From assembly GCA_045222555.1 (NCBI GenBank), contig JBGUYY010000019.1, positions 1 through 64,000 of the forward strand: a stretch of 64,000 bases of DNA, in the 5' to 3' direction. The notes beneath the pieces are model-generated. The model was not told the DNA's origin and did not search any database. It was given only the letters and a program-made list of their open reading frames with translations. This DNA comes from UBA1756 sp045222555. Lineage in GTDB: Bacteria; Bacteroidota; Bacteroidia; Bacteroidales; WCHB1-69. The translations under genes and the position numbers were made by a program. Of this stretch, positions 1-8,910 are shown piece after piece. Every line of letters begins with the position of its first letter. Position 1 is the first letter of the stretch.

Positions 1-33
1 GCCTGAAGAAGGTGGGAGAGTAGGTCGTCGCCC
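1..33 (+). rRNA. rrf: 5S ribosomal RNA, 3' end only
   Basis: The first bases match the conserved 3' arm of bacterial 5S rRNA: GGTGGGAGAGTAGGTCGTCGCC is the usual ending. The gene begins outside the window, so the rRNA operon runs rightward and ends here. A strong intrinsic terminator follows within about ten bases. The exact mature 3' end is uncertain by a few bases. Confidence 0.85.
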
Positions 34-43
34 AATACCACAC

Positions 44-76
44 GCCCCCTCCGTGAAACGAGGGGGCTTTTTTTTG
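44..76 (+). terminator. rRNA operon intrinsic terminator
   Basis: An 8-bp GC-rich stem GCCCCCTC (44-51) pairs with GAGGGGGC (60-67) around an 8-base loop and is followed directly by a run of nine T. This is a textbook Rho-independent terminator placed just after the 5S rRNA. Confidence 0.93.
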
Positions 77-87
77 TTTAAACCCTA

Positions 88-148
88 TATTTTTGTAATT
101 TTGCTGTTTTAATGCGAAAAAAGATTATTTTTGCATCCTTTAATTTTG
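88..148 (+). promoter_or_regulatory. Cluster of Bacteroidota -7 elements upstream of the 153 gene
   Basis: Several TAnnTTTG boxes lie here: TATTTTTG 88-95, TAATTTTG 96-103, TATTTTTG 126-133 and TAATTTTG 141-148. The 126-133 box has a TTTG at 100-103 spaced 22 bases upstream, a good -33/-7 fit. The region is AT-rich, so not every box need be functional. Transcription from any of them would begin close to the 153 start codon. Confidence 0.5.
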
Positions 149-152
149 CTAT

Positions 153-710
153 TTGTTTGAAAATTTGGCAATAACTTTAAATGTTTACAGCTATGTCGAA
201 AACAACCTTTTGGTGGTAGGGGTACAATTCCCCTTCGACGAGTATCAGCGGGAAACATTGGAAATGCAAAACCACCTTTCTGTTTCTTCCATAAAATTGT
301 TTTCATTCGAAGTAAAAATCGATCTTACATTCTCCAACTTACGAGAGTGTTTCTTCCAGGCAGTTTCTAACTCAAGTTGGGCCAATGAAGGCTATCTAGT
401 GGCTCTTCATATCGATGAAGATGCAGATTTTAGAGATGAGATCCGTCGTCTGAACAACGCTTTTGGCATAGGAATTATTCAACTTGATTCGGAAAATGTG
501 GCAGAAAGTCAGATTCTTTTTCCCTCCAAAGCCAGCACTGACATCGACTGGGATACTGTTAATCGTCTCTGTACAGAAAATGCCGATTTTTCAGAGTTCC
601 TTAAACTGATTTCTGAAGATTGCAAGTTGGGAAAAGTTAAGAGCAAATACGATGAAGTCATTAAACCAGAAGCACTTGAGACATATGTGAAAAGCAAAAA
701 TATCAAGTAA
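153..710 (+). CDS. Probable C-terminal domain of a HrgA/COG2958-like protein
   Basis: The 185-residue product resembles, from memory of the family, the C-terminal portion of HrgA/COG2958-type proteins, which normally also carry an N-terminal HARE-HTH region and run to about 300 residues. Visible segments include LLVVGVQFPFDEYQ, the charged repeat ALHIDEDADFRDEIRRLNNA and SQILFPSK. No N-terminal DNA-binding domain is present, and the frame is closed by a stop at 141-143, so the gene appears shortened. The start is weak: TTG at 153, with the first in-frame ATG only at 267. It sits directly downstream of the rRNA operon terminator. HrgA-like proteins are often linked to restriction-modification loci, but none is visible. 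Codons are AT-rich compared with genes to the right, which suggests transfer. It may be an inert remnant or an expressed stand-alone domain. Confidence 0.5.
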   Translation: MFENLAITLNVYSYVENNLLVVGVQFPFDEYQRETLEMQNHLSVSSIKLFSFEVKIDLTFSNLRECFFQAVSNSSWANEGYLVALHIDEDADFRDEIRRLNNAFGIGIIQLDSENVAESQILFPSKASTDIDWDTVNRLCTENADFSEFLKLISEDCKLGKVKSKYDEVIKPEALETYVKSKNIK

Positions 711-742
711 TTCTCGGAGTAAATGAAGAGATAATCCCCTCT

Positions 743-1231
743 CTAGAAAAGCTCCTTTATAAAGTAAAAAAACATGATGCCGACGGTTATCAGTTTCAAC
801 ACTATACCCGTCATCAACCCGACAAAGGCTCCCGAACCCGCCTTTAAGGCTTTGCCAAATGATTTGATTCCTTTCTTCCTCTGGGCGATTAGCTCTCCAA
901 TCACCGCCCCGATAAAAGGACCGAGAATGATTCCCCATATCCCATAGAAAAGTCCGATAACCAAGCCGATGGTGCTGCCCCATACCCCCGCCTTCGAGCC
1001 CCCCATCATCTTGGTACCCCATACGGGAACCACTGTGTCGATGACTTGTACCACCACCGTGACAATACCCCAAATCAGCAAAAAGCCCCAGCCGAACTGA
1101 ACCTTGTCGGTGGCATGAAGAATCCATAGTCCAGCATACGCTATGGGAACCCCAGGCAAAACAGGCACAACGCATCCTACCAAGCCTACAATCATGCAAA
1201 GAATCCCTATGATAATCAGTACTATATCCAT
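743..1231 (-). CDS. DUF456 family inner-membrane protein
   Basis: This 162-residue protein is almost entirely hydrophobic, with segments near residues 3-28, 45-68, 85-125 and 135-160. The glycine-rich stretch GLVIGLFYGIWGIILGPFIG around 90-110 and the N-terminal GCVVPVLPG are typical of DUF456. Function in the family is unknown; it is an integral membrane protein with a glycine-zipper-like repeat. It is the last gene of the leftward sbcD-sbcC group, 30 bases after sbcC, so it is probably cotranscribed, though a functional tie to DNA repair is not implied. Confidence 0.85.
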   Translation of the reverse strand: MDIVLIIIGILCMIVGLVGCVVPVLPGVPIAYAGLWILHATDKVQFGWGFLLIWGIVTVVVQVIDTVVPVWGTKMMGGSKAGVWGSTIGLVIGLFYGIWGIILGPFIGAVIGELIAQRKKGIKSFGKALKAGSGAFVGLMTGIVLKLITVGIMFFYFIKELF

Positions 1232-1261
1232 TTTATAAAGTTATTTGCGACTCATACTTTT

Positions 1262-4200
1262 TTACCGTCTTGTCACATCCACCACGTCGATGCGGCTGCG
1301 TGTCGGATCAATGCGCTTCACCTCCACATGCACCGGAATATGCTCCTTCACCGCCTCTACGTGACTGATAATTCCCACGCGCTTGCCGTTCATCTTCTGT
1401 AGCCGCGCTAGCATGTTCAACACGGTCTCTAACTCGTTGCTGCTCAGATTGCCGAAACCTTCGTCAATAAACAACGTGTCGATGCTGAAGCCCTTGCGAT
1501 TGATGGACGACAATGCCAAAGCCAGCGAGAGCGAGACCAAGAAACTCTCACCACCGCTCAGCGTGTCCACCGGGCTCACCATCTCGCCCTGGTACATATC
1601 GCGCAGACTTAGCGTCAGTGTGCCGGGAACGCAGTCGAGACGGTACCGCTGCGTCAGCTCTTTCAGATATTCGTTGGCACTGCGCACCAGATTCTGCAAC
1701 AGGAAACTCTGAGCCACATTGCGGAATTTGCCTCCATCATTGGTGCCGAGCAGCTCCGTCAGTTGCCGCCACCGGTCAGCTGTGCGTCTCAACTTCTCAA
1801 ACTGTAGCTTCTTGTCCGCGACAGTACGGCCGTTTTCTTCATTCTGTTTGAGGCGTCCTAAGGCTTCCCCCTGCTTGGTTATCAGCTGGTTGGATTCTTC
1901 TTCCAACAATTGAGCCTGCTCTTTCAGCATCCCCATGTCTTCACCGTCCGCAATCACAGGGTGGGGTGCCTGGCGCACCTCTTCCAGCACTTTTTCGGCT
2001 TGCTGTAAGGCACTGTTGGCAGCGTTAAAGGCTTTTTCTTGTTGCTGATGTTGATCGATAAATTCTTGGTAGATAGGGTGTTCGCTAATTTCTTCTATGC
2101 GTTGGCGGGTGAGTTCAGAATGGTGCTGCAGAAAGACATCCAGCTTCTCTTCATTCTCTTTCAGTTCGCTGCGGCATTGCGTGATCAGCACATGCAGACG
2201 GTCGGCACTCTGCGCCAGCTGACGCCACCGTTCGGTGACATCTGTGCCGGGCAGACGCTCTTCTGTATGCGTAACCCAATCAGACCATTGCTCCAGAATT
2301 TTTTTTCGATTATTTTCAATATCTTGTAAATGAGATTGTTGTGTTTCAATAGTTTGAGAAAAATTTTTGACTTTCTTCTCATTCTCAATGAAATGATCTG
2401 CACAATCCTGTAGCTTTTGGGAGAAAATCTTGGGCGCTTTCTCCCATTCAGTTTTCCACTCTTTCCAGCTGACCAGTTCGTCCGCGGCCTGTAGTTCTGT
2501 TTCCGCCGACTTCAACTCCTCGCGGATGCGACCCTCGCAGGTGGCAATGTTGCTCTCGTACTCCTTCACGCTGTGGACACTTTTCTCCACCGCAAGTTCA
2601 GCCTGCTTCTCTTTCTGTATCAGCTCGTTGATAACTTTTTGTTGGGCAAGGATGGACTTCGACTGTTCGTTGACTTGGTTCTGTCGTTCTATGAGGGCTT
2701 CCTTCTGCTTTTTCAACCCTTTTTCTTGTTCAGAAATAGCGTCCAATATTTTTGTAATATCTTGATTAAAGGCAAGATAGATGGCTTGACAAGCTTGGTT
2801 AGCCTCGTCGCTTGCTGCCATCTGTTGGGCTTTCAGTTCTTTTTCTTTTTCTTCTAAAATTTGAATATCATTCTGATATTTCTTCACCACCTGTTCTGCC
2901 GCTTTGATTTGGCTTGTCACGTCGGTAAGTCGCTCTTCAGCTTGTTTTACATGCTGTTTCTGAGGTTCTATGGCGGATCGCAGGGGGGCGGTATCGATCA
3001 GGCTCTCGATGGTGTGGCCGCATACGGGACAGGTGTCTCCTTCGTGAAGTTGTGCCCGCAGGGTGTCGGCGGCATCACCGAGGGCCAGCGTGGTTTTCTC
3101 CAGAAGTTCCTTAGCGCGAGCCAGTTCGGACTTTCTCTCGTCGGCGATAGGTGCCAAACGGTTGATTTTCTCCTGCTCGCCAGATAGTGCCTGAAGGTTC
3201 TGCTGGATACGGTCTCCATTTTCCTTCAAATTCTGATGAAGAAGTTGCACTTTGTTGCAACGCTCGCGTGCGAGGCTCAGTTTCTGTTGTTGTTGGTCTG
3301 CCTCTTCGTTTTTTTTCTGTAATTCTTCGGGATGAAGTTGCTCAAGCTGTTGTTGCAGTTGCTGCTCTGTCACGTGGGCATTTTTTACCTCCTCGGCACA
3401 TTTTTTCTGGTTCGCCGCGCATTCTGCGGCTGATCTCTTCAGTTCAGGTAGCTCATTTTCAGCAGTTTGCTTTTGGCTGCTGAGCTGGTTGGTATTGTCG
3501 CGGTGTTTCACCGCGTTATTCAAGTGAGCAAGAATGGTTTGCACACGCTGGTACATCTCACGGTGCGGTTCATCAGCTGACATTCGTTCCTTCAATGTCT
3601 CTAACTCTGATTGCGATTGCAACAGATGGTCTTTGAAGCTGTTCAGCATTTTATATGCTTCTTCAAATTGCAGTTTTCCTTTGGTGATTTGCTCGTTTTC
3701 AAGGGTGTTCTGTTTGTTGTGCAAATCTGAAATCTGTTGCAAGAGATATCTACCTTCACTGCTGATGTTCCAGTCGTTGATCAGTTTGCTTTCATTTTGA
3801 AAATCAATACTTTCTACAATATTTTTCAACTCTTGAAACTGCTCATCAGCCCTGGTTCGATTGTTTTCCGCGTCATTGAGACGGATAAGCCACTGCGTTT
3901 TTTCGTCCAGTGTCTTTTTCTGATTTTTTAAGATAGAAAGATGTTCATTGCAGGAATGGATAAGGTTGTTTAATTCTGCAACTTCTTCATCGGTAAGTAG
4001 TTGTGCACCTTTGATTTCGGCTTCGAGAGTGGTGCATTCTTTCTCTTTTTCCCGATTGATTCGGGCGATCTCTTTTCCTACTGCCGAGTAGATGTCGGTT
4101 TGGGTGAGTTTTTCTAGAATTTCTGATTTTTCGTTTTCCTTGCTTTTGAGGAATTGGGTGAACTGGCCTTGGGCGAGGAGGGTGGTGCGGCAGAATTGTT

Positions 4201-4657
4201 GGAAGTCGAGCCCGACGGCTGACTCTTTGATACGGTTGCTGATATCCTTTTTGTTTGTGATGATTTCGTGTCCGTTGGTGAGGCAGTGGGTGGTTTCGCG
4301 GAGGGTGTTGTTGCGGGTGCGTCCACAGGCCCATGTGGCGGTATAGCGCTTACCGTCAGAACCTTCGAAGTCGAGTTCTACACTTCCGTCGGTGGCCCCG
4401 TGGCGGAGCAGGTTACGCGGGTCTTGGGCGGTGATGTTGTCGCTGCCATAGTCGCGTTTGTCACCAGAGGCTTGGCTCAGTCGTGGGGTGTTGTTGTACA
4501 GGGCCAGACAGATGCTGTCGAGAATGGTGCTCTTGCCGGTTCCCATATCCCCGCAAATCAAAAATCGTGGGGCTTCGGCCAACAACCCTTCACTGAAATG
4601 GATTACTGCCTCCTCAATGGAAGCTATATTTTTGATTTTTAATGTGATAAGTTTCAT
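1262..4657 (-). CDS. sbcC: Exonuclease subunit SbcC
   Basis: SbcC is the ATPase of the SbcCD (Mre11-Rad50 type) nuclease, which cuts DNA hairpins and processes double-strand ends. The 1131-residue length fits. A Walker A motif GDMGTGKST lies at residues 36-44, the zinc-hook CPVC at 543-546 between two very long coiled-coil arms rich in Q, E and K, the ABC signature LSGGE near the C-terminus, and the Walker B/D-loop LFIDEGFGNLSS beyond it. These give the expected split-ATPase architecture of globular head, coil, hook, coil, head. sbcD lies 11 bases upstream in the same transcript, so the two subunits are coexpressed. Confidence 0.96.
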   Translation of the reverse strand: MKLITLKIKNIASIEEAVIHFSEGLLAEAPRFLICGDMGTGKSTILDSICLALYNNTPRLSQASGDKRDYGSDNITAQDPRNLLRHGATDGSVELDFEGSDGKRYTATWACGRTRNNTLRETTHCLTNGHEIITNKKDISNRIKESAVGLDFQQFCRTTLLAQGQFTQFLKSKENEKSEILEKLTQTDIYSAVGKEIARINREKEKECTTLEAEIKGAQLLTDEEVAELNNLIHSCNEHLSILKNQKKTLDEKTQWLIRLNDAENNRTRADEQFQELKNIVESIDFQNESKLINDWNISSEGRYLLQQISDLHNKQNTLENEQITKGKLQFEEAYKMLNSFKDHLLQSQSELETLKERMSADEPHREMYQRVQTILAHLNNAVKHRDNTNQLSSQKQTAENELPELKRSAAECAANQKKCAEEVKNAHVTEQQLQQQLEQLHPEELQKKNEEADQQQQKLSLARERCNKVQLLHQNLKENGDRIQQNLQALSGEQEKINRLAPIADERKSELARAKELLEKTTLALGDAADTLRAQLHEGDTCPVCGHTIESLIDTAPLRSAIEPQKQHVKQAEERLTDVTSQIKAAEQVVKKYQNDIQILEEKEKELKAQQMAASDEANQACQAIYLAFNQDITKILDAISEQEKGLKKQKEALIERQNQVNEQSKSILAQQKVINELIQKEKQAELAVEKSVHSVKEYESNIATCEGRIREELKSAETELQAADELVSWKEWKTEWEKAPKIFSQKLQDCADHFIENEKKVKNFSQTIETQQSHLQDIENNRKKILEQWSDWVTHTEERLPGTDVTERWRQLAQSADRLHVLITQCRSELKENEEKLDVFLQHHSELTRQRIEEISEHPIYQEFIDQHQQQEKAFNAANSALQQAEKVLEEVRQAPHPVIADGEDMGMLKEQAQLLEEESNQLITKQGEALGRLKQNEENGRTVADKKLQFEKLRRTADRWRQLTELLGTNDGGKFRNVAQSFLLQNLVRSANEYLKELTQRYRLDCVPGTLTLSLRDMYQGEMVSPVDTLSGGESFLVSLSLALALSSINRKGFSIDTLFIDEGFGNLSSNELETVLNMLARLQKMNGKRVGIISHVEAVKEHIPVHVEVKRIDPTRSRIDVVDVTRR

Positions 4658-4668
4658 CTTCCAGTTGC

Positions 4669-5898
4669 TTATGCTTGTTCGTGATGTTTTTGAACATTGC
4701 GGATGGCCTCCTCCAGCATCTCCAGCATCTCCGGATTCATCTCTGTATGATAAAGATTTTGATAATGGATTTTTGCCAGTTCTAGGGGCTCGGGCATGTT
4801 GTCGGGGTCGAAGGAATGGGTAGTGATTTTAGAGGTATCTTCTTTTGTTTTAGGAGTTTCTGTCTTGATGCAGCAATATTCCGCTTGTTTGCTTTGGAGG
4901 GCTTGTTGGATGGAAACGATGTAGTTGGGCGGCAGCGGACCATTCAGCAACACATGAAGCCGCAGGTAGGATTTTTCATCGTTGGGGAGGGCGGTGATGG
5001 CGGACAGCACTTCGTCGAAGGGGGCTGCCTCGTTGGGGATGGTGAGGAGGGGACGGCAGTTTTTGATGGTAATTTCTTTGATGTCAGGTTGTTGGTTTCT
5101 CTCAAGGTTGACGATGGTAACGCCGTGGTTGCCGTGCTCATCGAAGTGGAGGGTGAGGGGAGTGCCGCAGTAGCGGGCGACGGGACCGTTGCCGCTGAGG
5201 GTTTGTGGCTGGTGGATATGTCCAAGGGCAAGGTAGTCGTAGCCCGTGCCGAAAGTGTCCTGCCCCACGGTGTCGATGCCGCCGATATAGTTGTTGAAGT
5301 CGTGACCGGCGAAGTTGCTGCCACTCACTGCTGTGTGGGCGGTCAGCACTACGGGAAGTCCTTTCGGATTTTGGCGGGCCACCTCATCAAGCAGCGCTTG
5401 GTAGAAGTGTTGCTGCCGCTTCTCCTGCGGAACCTCTTCCTCCAGCACGGGAAACGCGCTTTCGTAGATGTGCGGCACGGCAATGATGTAGCCGAGCGTC
5501 TGCCCGTCGCTACCTTGTACCGGCACGATGTGACGACCGAGGTTGACGCGTCCCTCTCCGTCGCGCTCCACCTGCCCGACTATGCGTATGTTGAGCCGCC
5601 CCCAAACCTTTCCTTCCAGCTGCAGCGATGATTTGCTGTCGTGGTTGCCCGCTGTGATGACCATCTGGATGGCTGGATAGCAGTCGTGGATTTTCAGCAG
5701 TGTTTCGGTATAGAGTTCTCGTGCCCATAGCGGCGGCTGCGGCCGGTCGAAAATGTCGCCGCACACCACCATCGCATCGGGGCGCTCCCGGTCAATGATG
5801 TCCACTAACTGGTGGAGGAAGTCGCGTTGCTCCTCTTCGCGGTCATGGTCGTGCAGGGTGTGTCCGAGGTGCCAGTCGCTGGTGTGAAGGATTTTCAT
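4669..5898 (-). CDS. sbcD: Exonuclease subunit SbcD
   Basis: SbcD is the Mn-dependent calcineurin-like nuclease subunit partnering SbcC. All phosphodiesterase motifs are visible: HTSDWHLGH at residues 5-13, GDIFDRP near 47, GNHD at 84-87, LTAHTAVSG and LALGHIHQPQ. The 409-residue length is normal and the C-terminal region holds the capping domain. The start ATG at 5898 places the first catalytic motif five residues in, as in homologues. It is the first gene of the leftward sbcD-sbcC-DUF456 operon, with a TATCTTTG promoter box about 65 bases upstream. Confidence 0.96.
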   Translation of the reverse strand: MKILHTSDWHLGHTLHDHDREEEQRDFLHQLVDIIDRERPDAMVVCGDIFDRPQPPLWARELYTETLLKIHDCYPAIQMVITAGNHDSKSSLQLEGKVWGRLNIRIVGQVERDGEGRVNLGRHIVPVQGSDGQTLGYIIAVPHIYESAFPVLEEEVPQEKRQQHFYQALLDEVARQNPKGLPVVLTAHTAVSGSNFAGHDFNNYIGGIDTVGQDTFGTGYDYLALGHIHQPQTLSGNGPVARYCGTPLTLHFDEHGNHGVTIVNLERNQQPDIKEITIKNCRPLLTIPNEAAPFDEVLSAITALPNDEKSYLRLHVLLNGPLPPNYIVSIQQALQSKQAEYCCIKTETPKTKEDTSKITTHSFDPDNMPEPLELAKIHYQNLYHTEMNPEMLEMLEEAIRNVQKHHEQA

Positions 5899-5962
5899 AA
5901 ATGTTGATTTTGAGTGGATTATGTGGATGATGAAGGATGTCAGGACATCGTTTTTCAGGTGC

Positions 5963-5970
5963 CAAAGATA
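5963..5970 (-). promoter_or_regulatory. -7 box of the sbcDC operon
   Basis: CAAAGATA on the plus strand reads TATCTTTG on the minus strand, a good match to the Bacteroidota TAnnTTTG element. It precedes sbcD by about 65 bases in the divergent interval shared with lgt. Confidence 0.6.
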
Positions 5971-6053
5971 CTATTTTCATTTGGATTTTTGAAAGTATGG
6001 GGTGAATTTGTGAAAAAATTGATGTGTCGGTGGGTTATTTCAGGGAAATCCCG

Positions 6054-6061
6054 TATTTTTG
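6054..6061 (+). promoter_or_regulatory. -7 box of lgt
   Basis: TATTTTTG followed by CAG is the strong form of the Bacteroidota -7 element. Expected initiation about seven bases downstream leaves a leader of roughly 15 bases before the lgt ATG at 6083. Confidence 0.7.
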
Positions 6062-6082
6062 CAGCTAAATTTTTAAGAGAAA

Positions 6083-6949
6083 ATGATGAGCGCTTTCTTG
6101 GCATCTATCACGTGGAGTGTCAATCCTGTTGCCATATCCCTCGGCAGTTTGCAGATCCGTTGGTATGGTATTTTGCTGGCAGTGGGGTTCGTTTTGGCAT
6201 ATATCACTTTGCAAAAAATCTGGAAAAAAGAGGAGCTTTCGCAGAAATTGCTCGACCGCTTCGCCATCTGGACCATCATCTGGTGTGTGGTGGGATTAAG
6301 GCTCTGCCATTGTTTGGTCTATGGCACGGAATACTACCTCACAGCGGCACACTGGCATGAGATTCTCCTGCCGGTGGATGAGAATTGGAAATTTATTGGT
6401 TACCAAGGACTTGCCAGTCATGGCGGAGCCATCGCTATGCTGCTGTGGACCATTTATTTCTGCTATTCCAGAAAGATGAATTTCTTCTGGCTGCTCGACC
6501 GTATGTGCATTGCCATCCCCATTGCGGCGGCCTTCGTGCGCTGCGGCAACCTGATGAACCATGAGATTGTGGGCACCATCACCACCGTGCCGTGGGCTTT
6601 CGATTTTACAGAAGGCGGTCCCGGTGTGGCAGGCACTCTCCGCCATCCTGCCCAGCTTTACGAAGCAATGGTCTATTTTACGCTCTTTATCGGACTTGTC
6701 GTCTACTATTTCAAGTTTGCTAAAGGGAACATCGCCCCCGGCCGCACTTCCGGCATCATGGTTACCACCATCTTCGTGGCCCGATTCCTCATCGAATTTG
6801 TGAAAGCTGACCAGGAAGCCAAAGAGGCCACTATGGTGCTCAATCTCGGCCAGCAGCTCAGCATCCCGCTCATTCTGTTGGGTATCGGACTGATCATTTA
6901 TTCTATTGTCAAAAAAGATAAGATTCCTCATTATATCGAAAAAAAATAA
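6083..6949 (+). CDS. lgt: Prolipoprotein diacylglyceryl transferase
   Basis: Lgt moves diacylglycerol from phosphatidylglycerol onto the lipobox cysteine of prolipoproteins in the inner membrane, the first step of lipoprotein maturation. The 288-residue product has about seven membrane segments. It carries the SHGGA motif with H113, the Lgt signature FVRCGNLMNHE at 151-161 with R153 and N156/N159, and HPAQLYEA at 188-195. ATG 6083 is chosen for its position just after the promoter box; the adjacent ATG at 6086 is equally possible. It heads a rightward group of envelope and DNA genes. Confidence 0.95.
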   Translation: MMSAFLASITWSVNPVAISLGSLQIRWYGILLAVGFVLAYITLQKIWKKEELSQKLLDRFAIWTIIWCVVGLRLCHCLVYGTEYYLTAAHWHEILLPVDENWKFIGYQGLASHGGAIAMLLWTIYFCYSRKMNFFWLLDRMCIAIPIAAAFVRCGNLMNHEIVGTITTVPWAFDFTEGGPGVAGTLRHPAQLYEAMVYFTLFIGLVVYYFKFAKGNIAPGRTSGIMVTTIFVARFLIEFVKADQEAKEATMVLNLGQQLSIPLILLGIGLIIYSIVKKDKIPHYIEKK

Positions 6950-6985
6950 CCATCTATCAATATTAACCTTTAACCTGTTGTTTTT

Positions 6986-7528
6986 ATGGAAGAAAAAGAT
7001 TTCCGTGTGGGAACCCGCGTTAGCCATGAGAAGTATGGGGAAGGCATTATCAGCCAGAACAACAATCTCACGGTCAAGGTGATCTTCCTGCATGGTGGCG
7101 AAATCGAGTTCTCGAAGGCCAGCGTCCAATTCGAGGTGCTGGCACAGAGCGAACTGCCCGATGACGGCCAGCCACGCTTGAATATCAAAGAGTTCGAGCG
7201 GATGCTTACGATGGTGCTCAACCAGTACAACGCCATCGAATATAAAGCGGAATTGGGTAAGAAATGGGAAGGCGGTACCATGATTTTGCAGCCCGCCAAC
7301 CCCGAACTCAAACCCAAGGAGATTCCGATCGAGACCTTCTTTCACAAGATTGTGATGATGCGCGACCGCCTGCGTGTGCTTGAACAGAACATTAACAGTA
7401 ATCCCTCCCTCTCTGATGAGGAAAAGGTGAACCTTCAGCAATATATTACCCGTATCTACGGCTCTATGACCTCCTTCAACATCCTTTTTGATGACAAAAA
7501 CGACTACTTCGTCGGCAGTAAACTCTAA
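6986..7528 (+). CDS. Conserved hypothetical protein with KOW-like N-terminus
   Basis: A 180-residue soluble protein without signal peptide or membrane segment. The first about 45 residues, FRVGTRVSHEKYGEGII followed by alternating beta-type residues, resemble the small beta-barrel seen at the end of UvrD/PcrA helicases and in other G-x-V-x-H-x-x-Y/F-G-x-G-x-I modules. The remainder is helical and charged. I do not recognise a named family. It lies 36 bases after lgt and before the DUF4293 gene in the same direction, so it probably belongs to that transcript. A nucleic-acid or protein contact role is only a guess from the N-terminal module. Confidence 0.75.
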   Translation: MEEKDFRVGTRVSHEKYGEGIISQNNNLTVKVIFLHGGEIEFSKASVQFEVLAQSELPDDGQPRLNIKEFERMLTMVLNQYNAIEYKAELGKKWEGGTMILQPANPELKPKEIPIETFFHKIVMMRDRLRVLEQNINSNPSLSDEEKVNLQQYITRIYGSMTSFNILFDDKNDYFVGSKL

Positions 7529-7540
7529 TTTTTTCATTCT

Positions 7541-7575
7541 TAAATTTTCAATTTTCCACTTTCAATTTTCAATTT
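7541..7575. repeat. AT-rich intergenic repeat, CAATTTT units
   Basis: Imperfect iterations of TTTTCAA fill the gap between the 6986 and 7581 genes. The same heptamer recurs at 19591-19631 and 26121-26164. Confidence 0.6.
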
Positions 7576-7580
7576 AAAAG

Positions 7581-8078
7581 ATGATCCAAAGAATTCAATC
7601 CCTTTTGTTGTTTGTTGCTGCAGCGATTTCCGTTGTGGTGTGTTTTATCAATGTCGGTCATATCGACCAACAAGTCGGCGGTGAACTGGTGAAATACTAT
7701 CAGTTCGATGCCTTCACCTTGCAAAAACTCGATTCCAACAACCAGCTGGTTTCGGTCATGCATACTACCTATATCGCTTTACTGTGGATCGCCTCCGCCA
7801 TTTTGTCGTTGGTGACCATCTTCTTATACAAGAACCGTGTATTGCAGGTGCGCCTCAACGGTATCAACATGCTGATCATGTTGGCCGCCCTCGTGGTAAT
7901 GCTGTATGTCTATCCCAACCTTGTTTTCGAGAAACAGGAGTGGTTTAAGGCGGGAATGATGGTGAATTTCAATTACTGGATCCTGATGTCGCTGGTCCCG
8001 GCCATTTGCCTCTTCTTTGCCAATATGGCCATCAAGCGTGATGAGAGAAAGGTGCGTGCCGCTGATCGTTTGAGATAA
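7581..8078 (+). CDS. DUF4293 family membrane protein
   Basis: A 165-residue protein beginning MIQRIQSLLL, the characteristic opening of the Bacteroidota-specific DUF4293 family. It has four hydrophobic segments, roughly at residues 6-24, 54-76, 85-103 and 127-150, and a basic cytoplasmic tail RDERKVRAADRLR. No enzymatic motif is visible and the family has no established role. It precedes cdaA by 16 bases and so is likely cotranscribed with it. Confidence 0.88.
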   Translation: MIQRIQSLLLFVAAAISVVVCFINVGHIDQQVGGELVKYYQFDAFTLQKLDSNNQLVSVMHTTYIALLWIASAILSLVTIFLYKNRVLQVRLNGINMLIMLAALVVMLYVYPNLVFEKQEWFKAGMMVNFNYWILMSLVPAICLFFANMAIKRDERKVRAADRLR

Positions 8079-8094
8079 GATAATGATATAGAAT

Positions 8095-8910
8095 ATGTTC
8101 GATTTCATCACATTCGGCATCGCGGATTTCATCGACATCCTGTTGTTCGCCATCATCCTTTACTATTTGTATAGGCTGTTGCGTGGAACGGCGGCGATTC
8201 GCATTTTCTGGACCATTGCTATCCTGTATGTGCTGTGGAAAGTGTTCAGTGCCATGCACTTCAAGCTTGTGAGCGGAGTTGTGGGACAGATTTTGAGCGT
8301 GGGTATTGTGGCCCTCCTCATCGTGTTCCAGCCCGAAATTCGCAAGTTTTTGCTGATGATTGGCAATGCACGTGTTCTGAGAGTTTTCCGTCACCATAAG
8401 AAGACCGACACGCTCTTTCTGCCGGAGATCAACGCAGTGGTGCGGGCCTGCCGTCGTATGTCAGACTCGAAAACGGGCGCGCTCATTGTTTTCGAGAAGG
8501 AAACACCGCTGGATGAATGTATTGCCACCGGAGAGAAACTCGACGCCATCGTCTCTCGCGAGCTGATTGAGAATATCTTCTTCAAGAACAGCCCGCTGCA
8601 CGACGGCGCGCTCATCATCCGCAACCATCGTATTGCGGCCGCCCGTTGCATCCTGCCCGTCTCCGAGCGTGAAGATATTTCTACCGACCTCGGATTGCGT
8701 CACCGCTCCGCCATCGGCGTCACTGTGCTGAGCGATGCGGTCGTGGTGGTGGTCTCCGAGCAGACCGGCAGTATCTCGCTGTGCCGCGGCGGCGACATCA
8801 CCCACGGCATCTCACCCGTGGTGCTCGAAACCATGTTGAAGGATATTTTTGTCAATAAAAAAGACGCCGTCACGACGGAAAAAGTGGAGGAGAATGACCA
8901 TGAACAGTAA
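8095..8910 (+). CDS. cdaA: Diadenylate cyclase CdaA
   Basis: CdaA condenses two ATP into the second messenger c-di-AMP, which in studied bacteria controls potassium and osmotic balance and wall homeostasis. The 271-residue product has three N-terminal membrane segments (about 8-25, 33-52, 60-80) followed by the DisA_N/DAC domain. The two diagnostic motifs are intact: DGA at 170-172 and RHR at 202-204, with the surrounding NSPLHDGA and GLRHRSAIG. Its 3' end overlaps the ruvB start by about 11 bases. No YbbR-type regulator (CdaR) follows, unlike in Firmicutes. Confidence 0.95.
   Translation: MFDFITFGIADFIDILLFAIILYYLYRLLRGTAAIRIFWTIAILYVLWKVFSAMHFKLVSGVVGQILSVGIVALLIVFQPEIRKFLLMIGNARVLRVFRHHKKTDTLFLPEINAVVRACRRMSDSKTGALIVFEKETPLDECIATGEKLDAIVSRELIENIFFKNSPLHDGALIIRNHRIAAARCILPVSEREDISTDLGLRHRSAIGVTVLSDAVVVVVSEQTGSISLCRGGDITHGISPVVLETMLKDIFVNKKDAVTTEKVEENDHEQ

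Noticed and set aside
6296..7537. About 410-codon minus-strand frame opposite lgt and the following gene
   Set aside because: Antisense to a clear Lgt with all catalytic motifs; no promoter or homology of its own.
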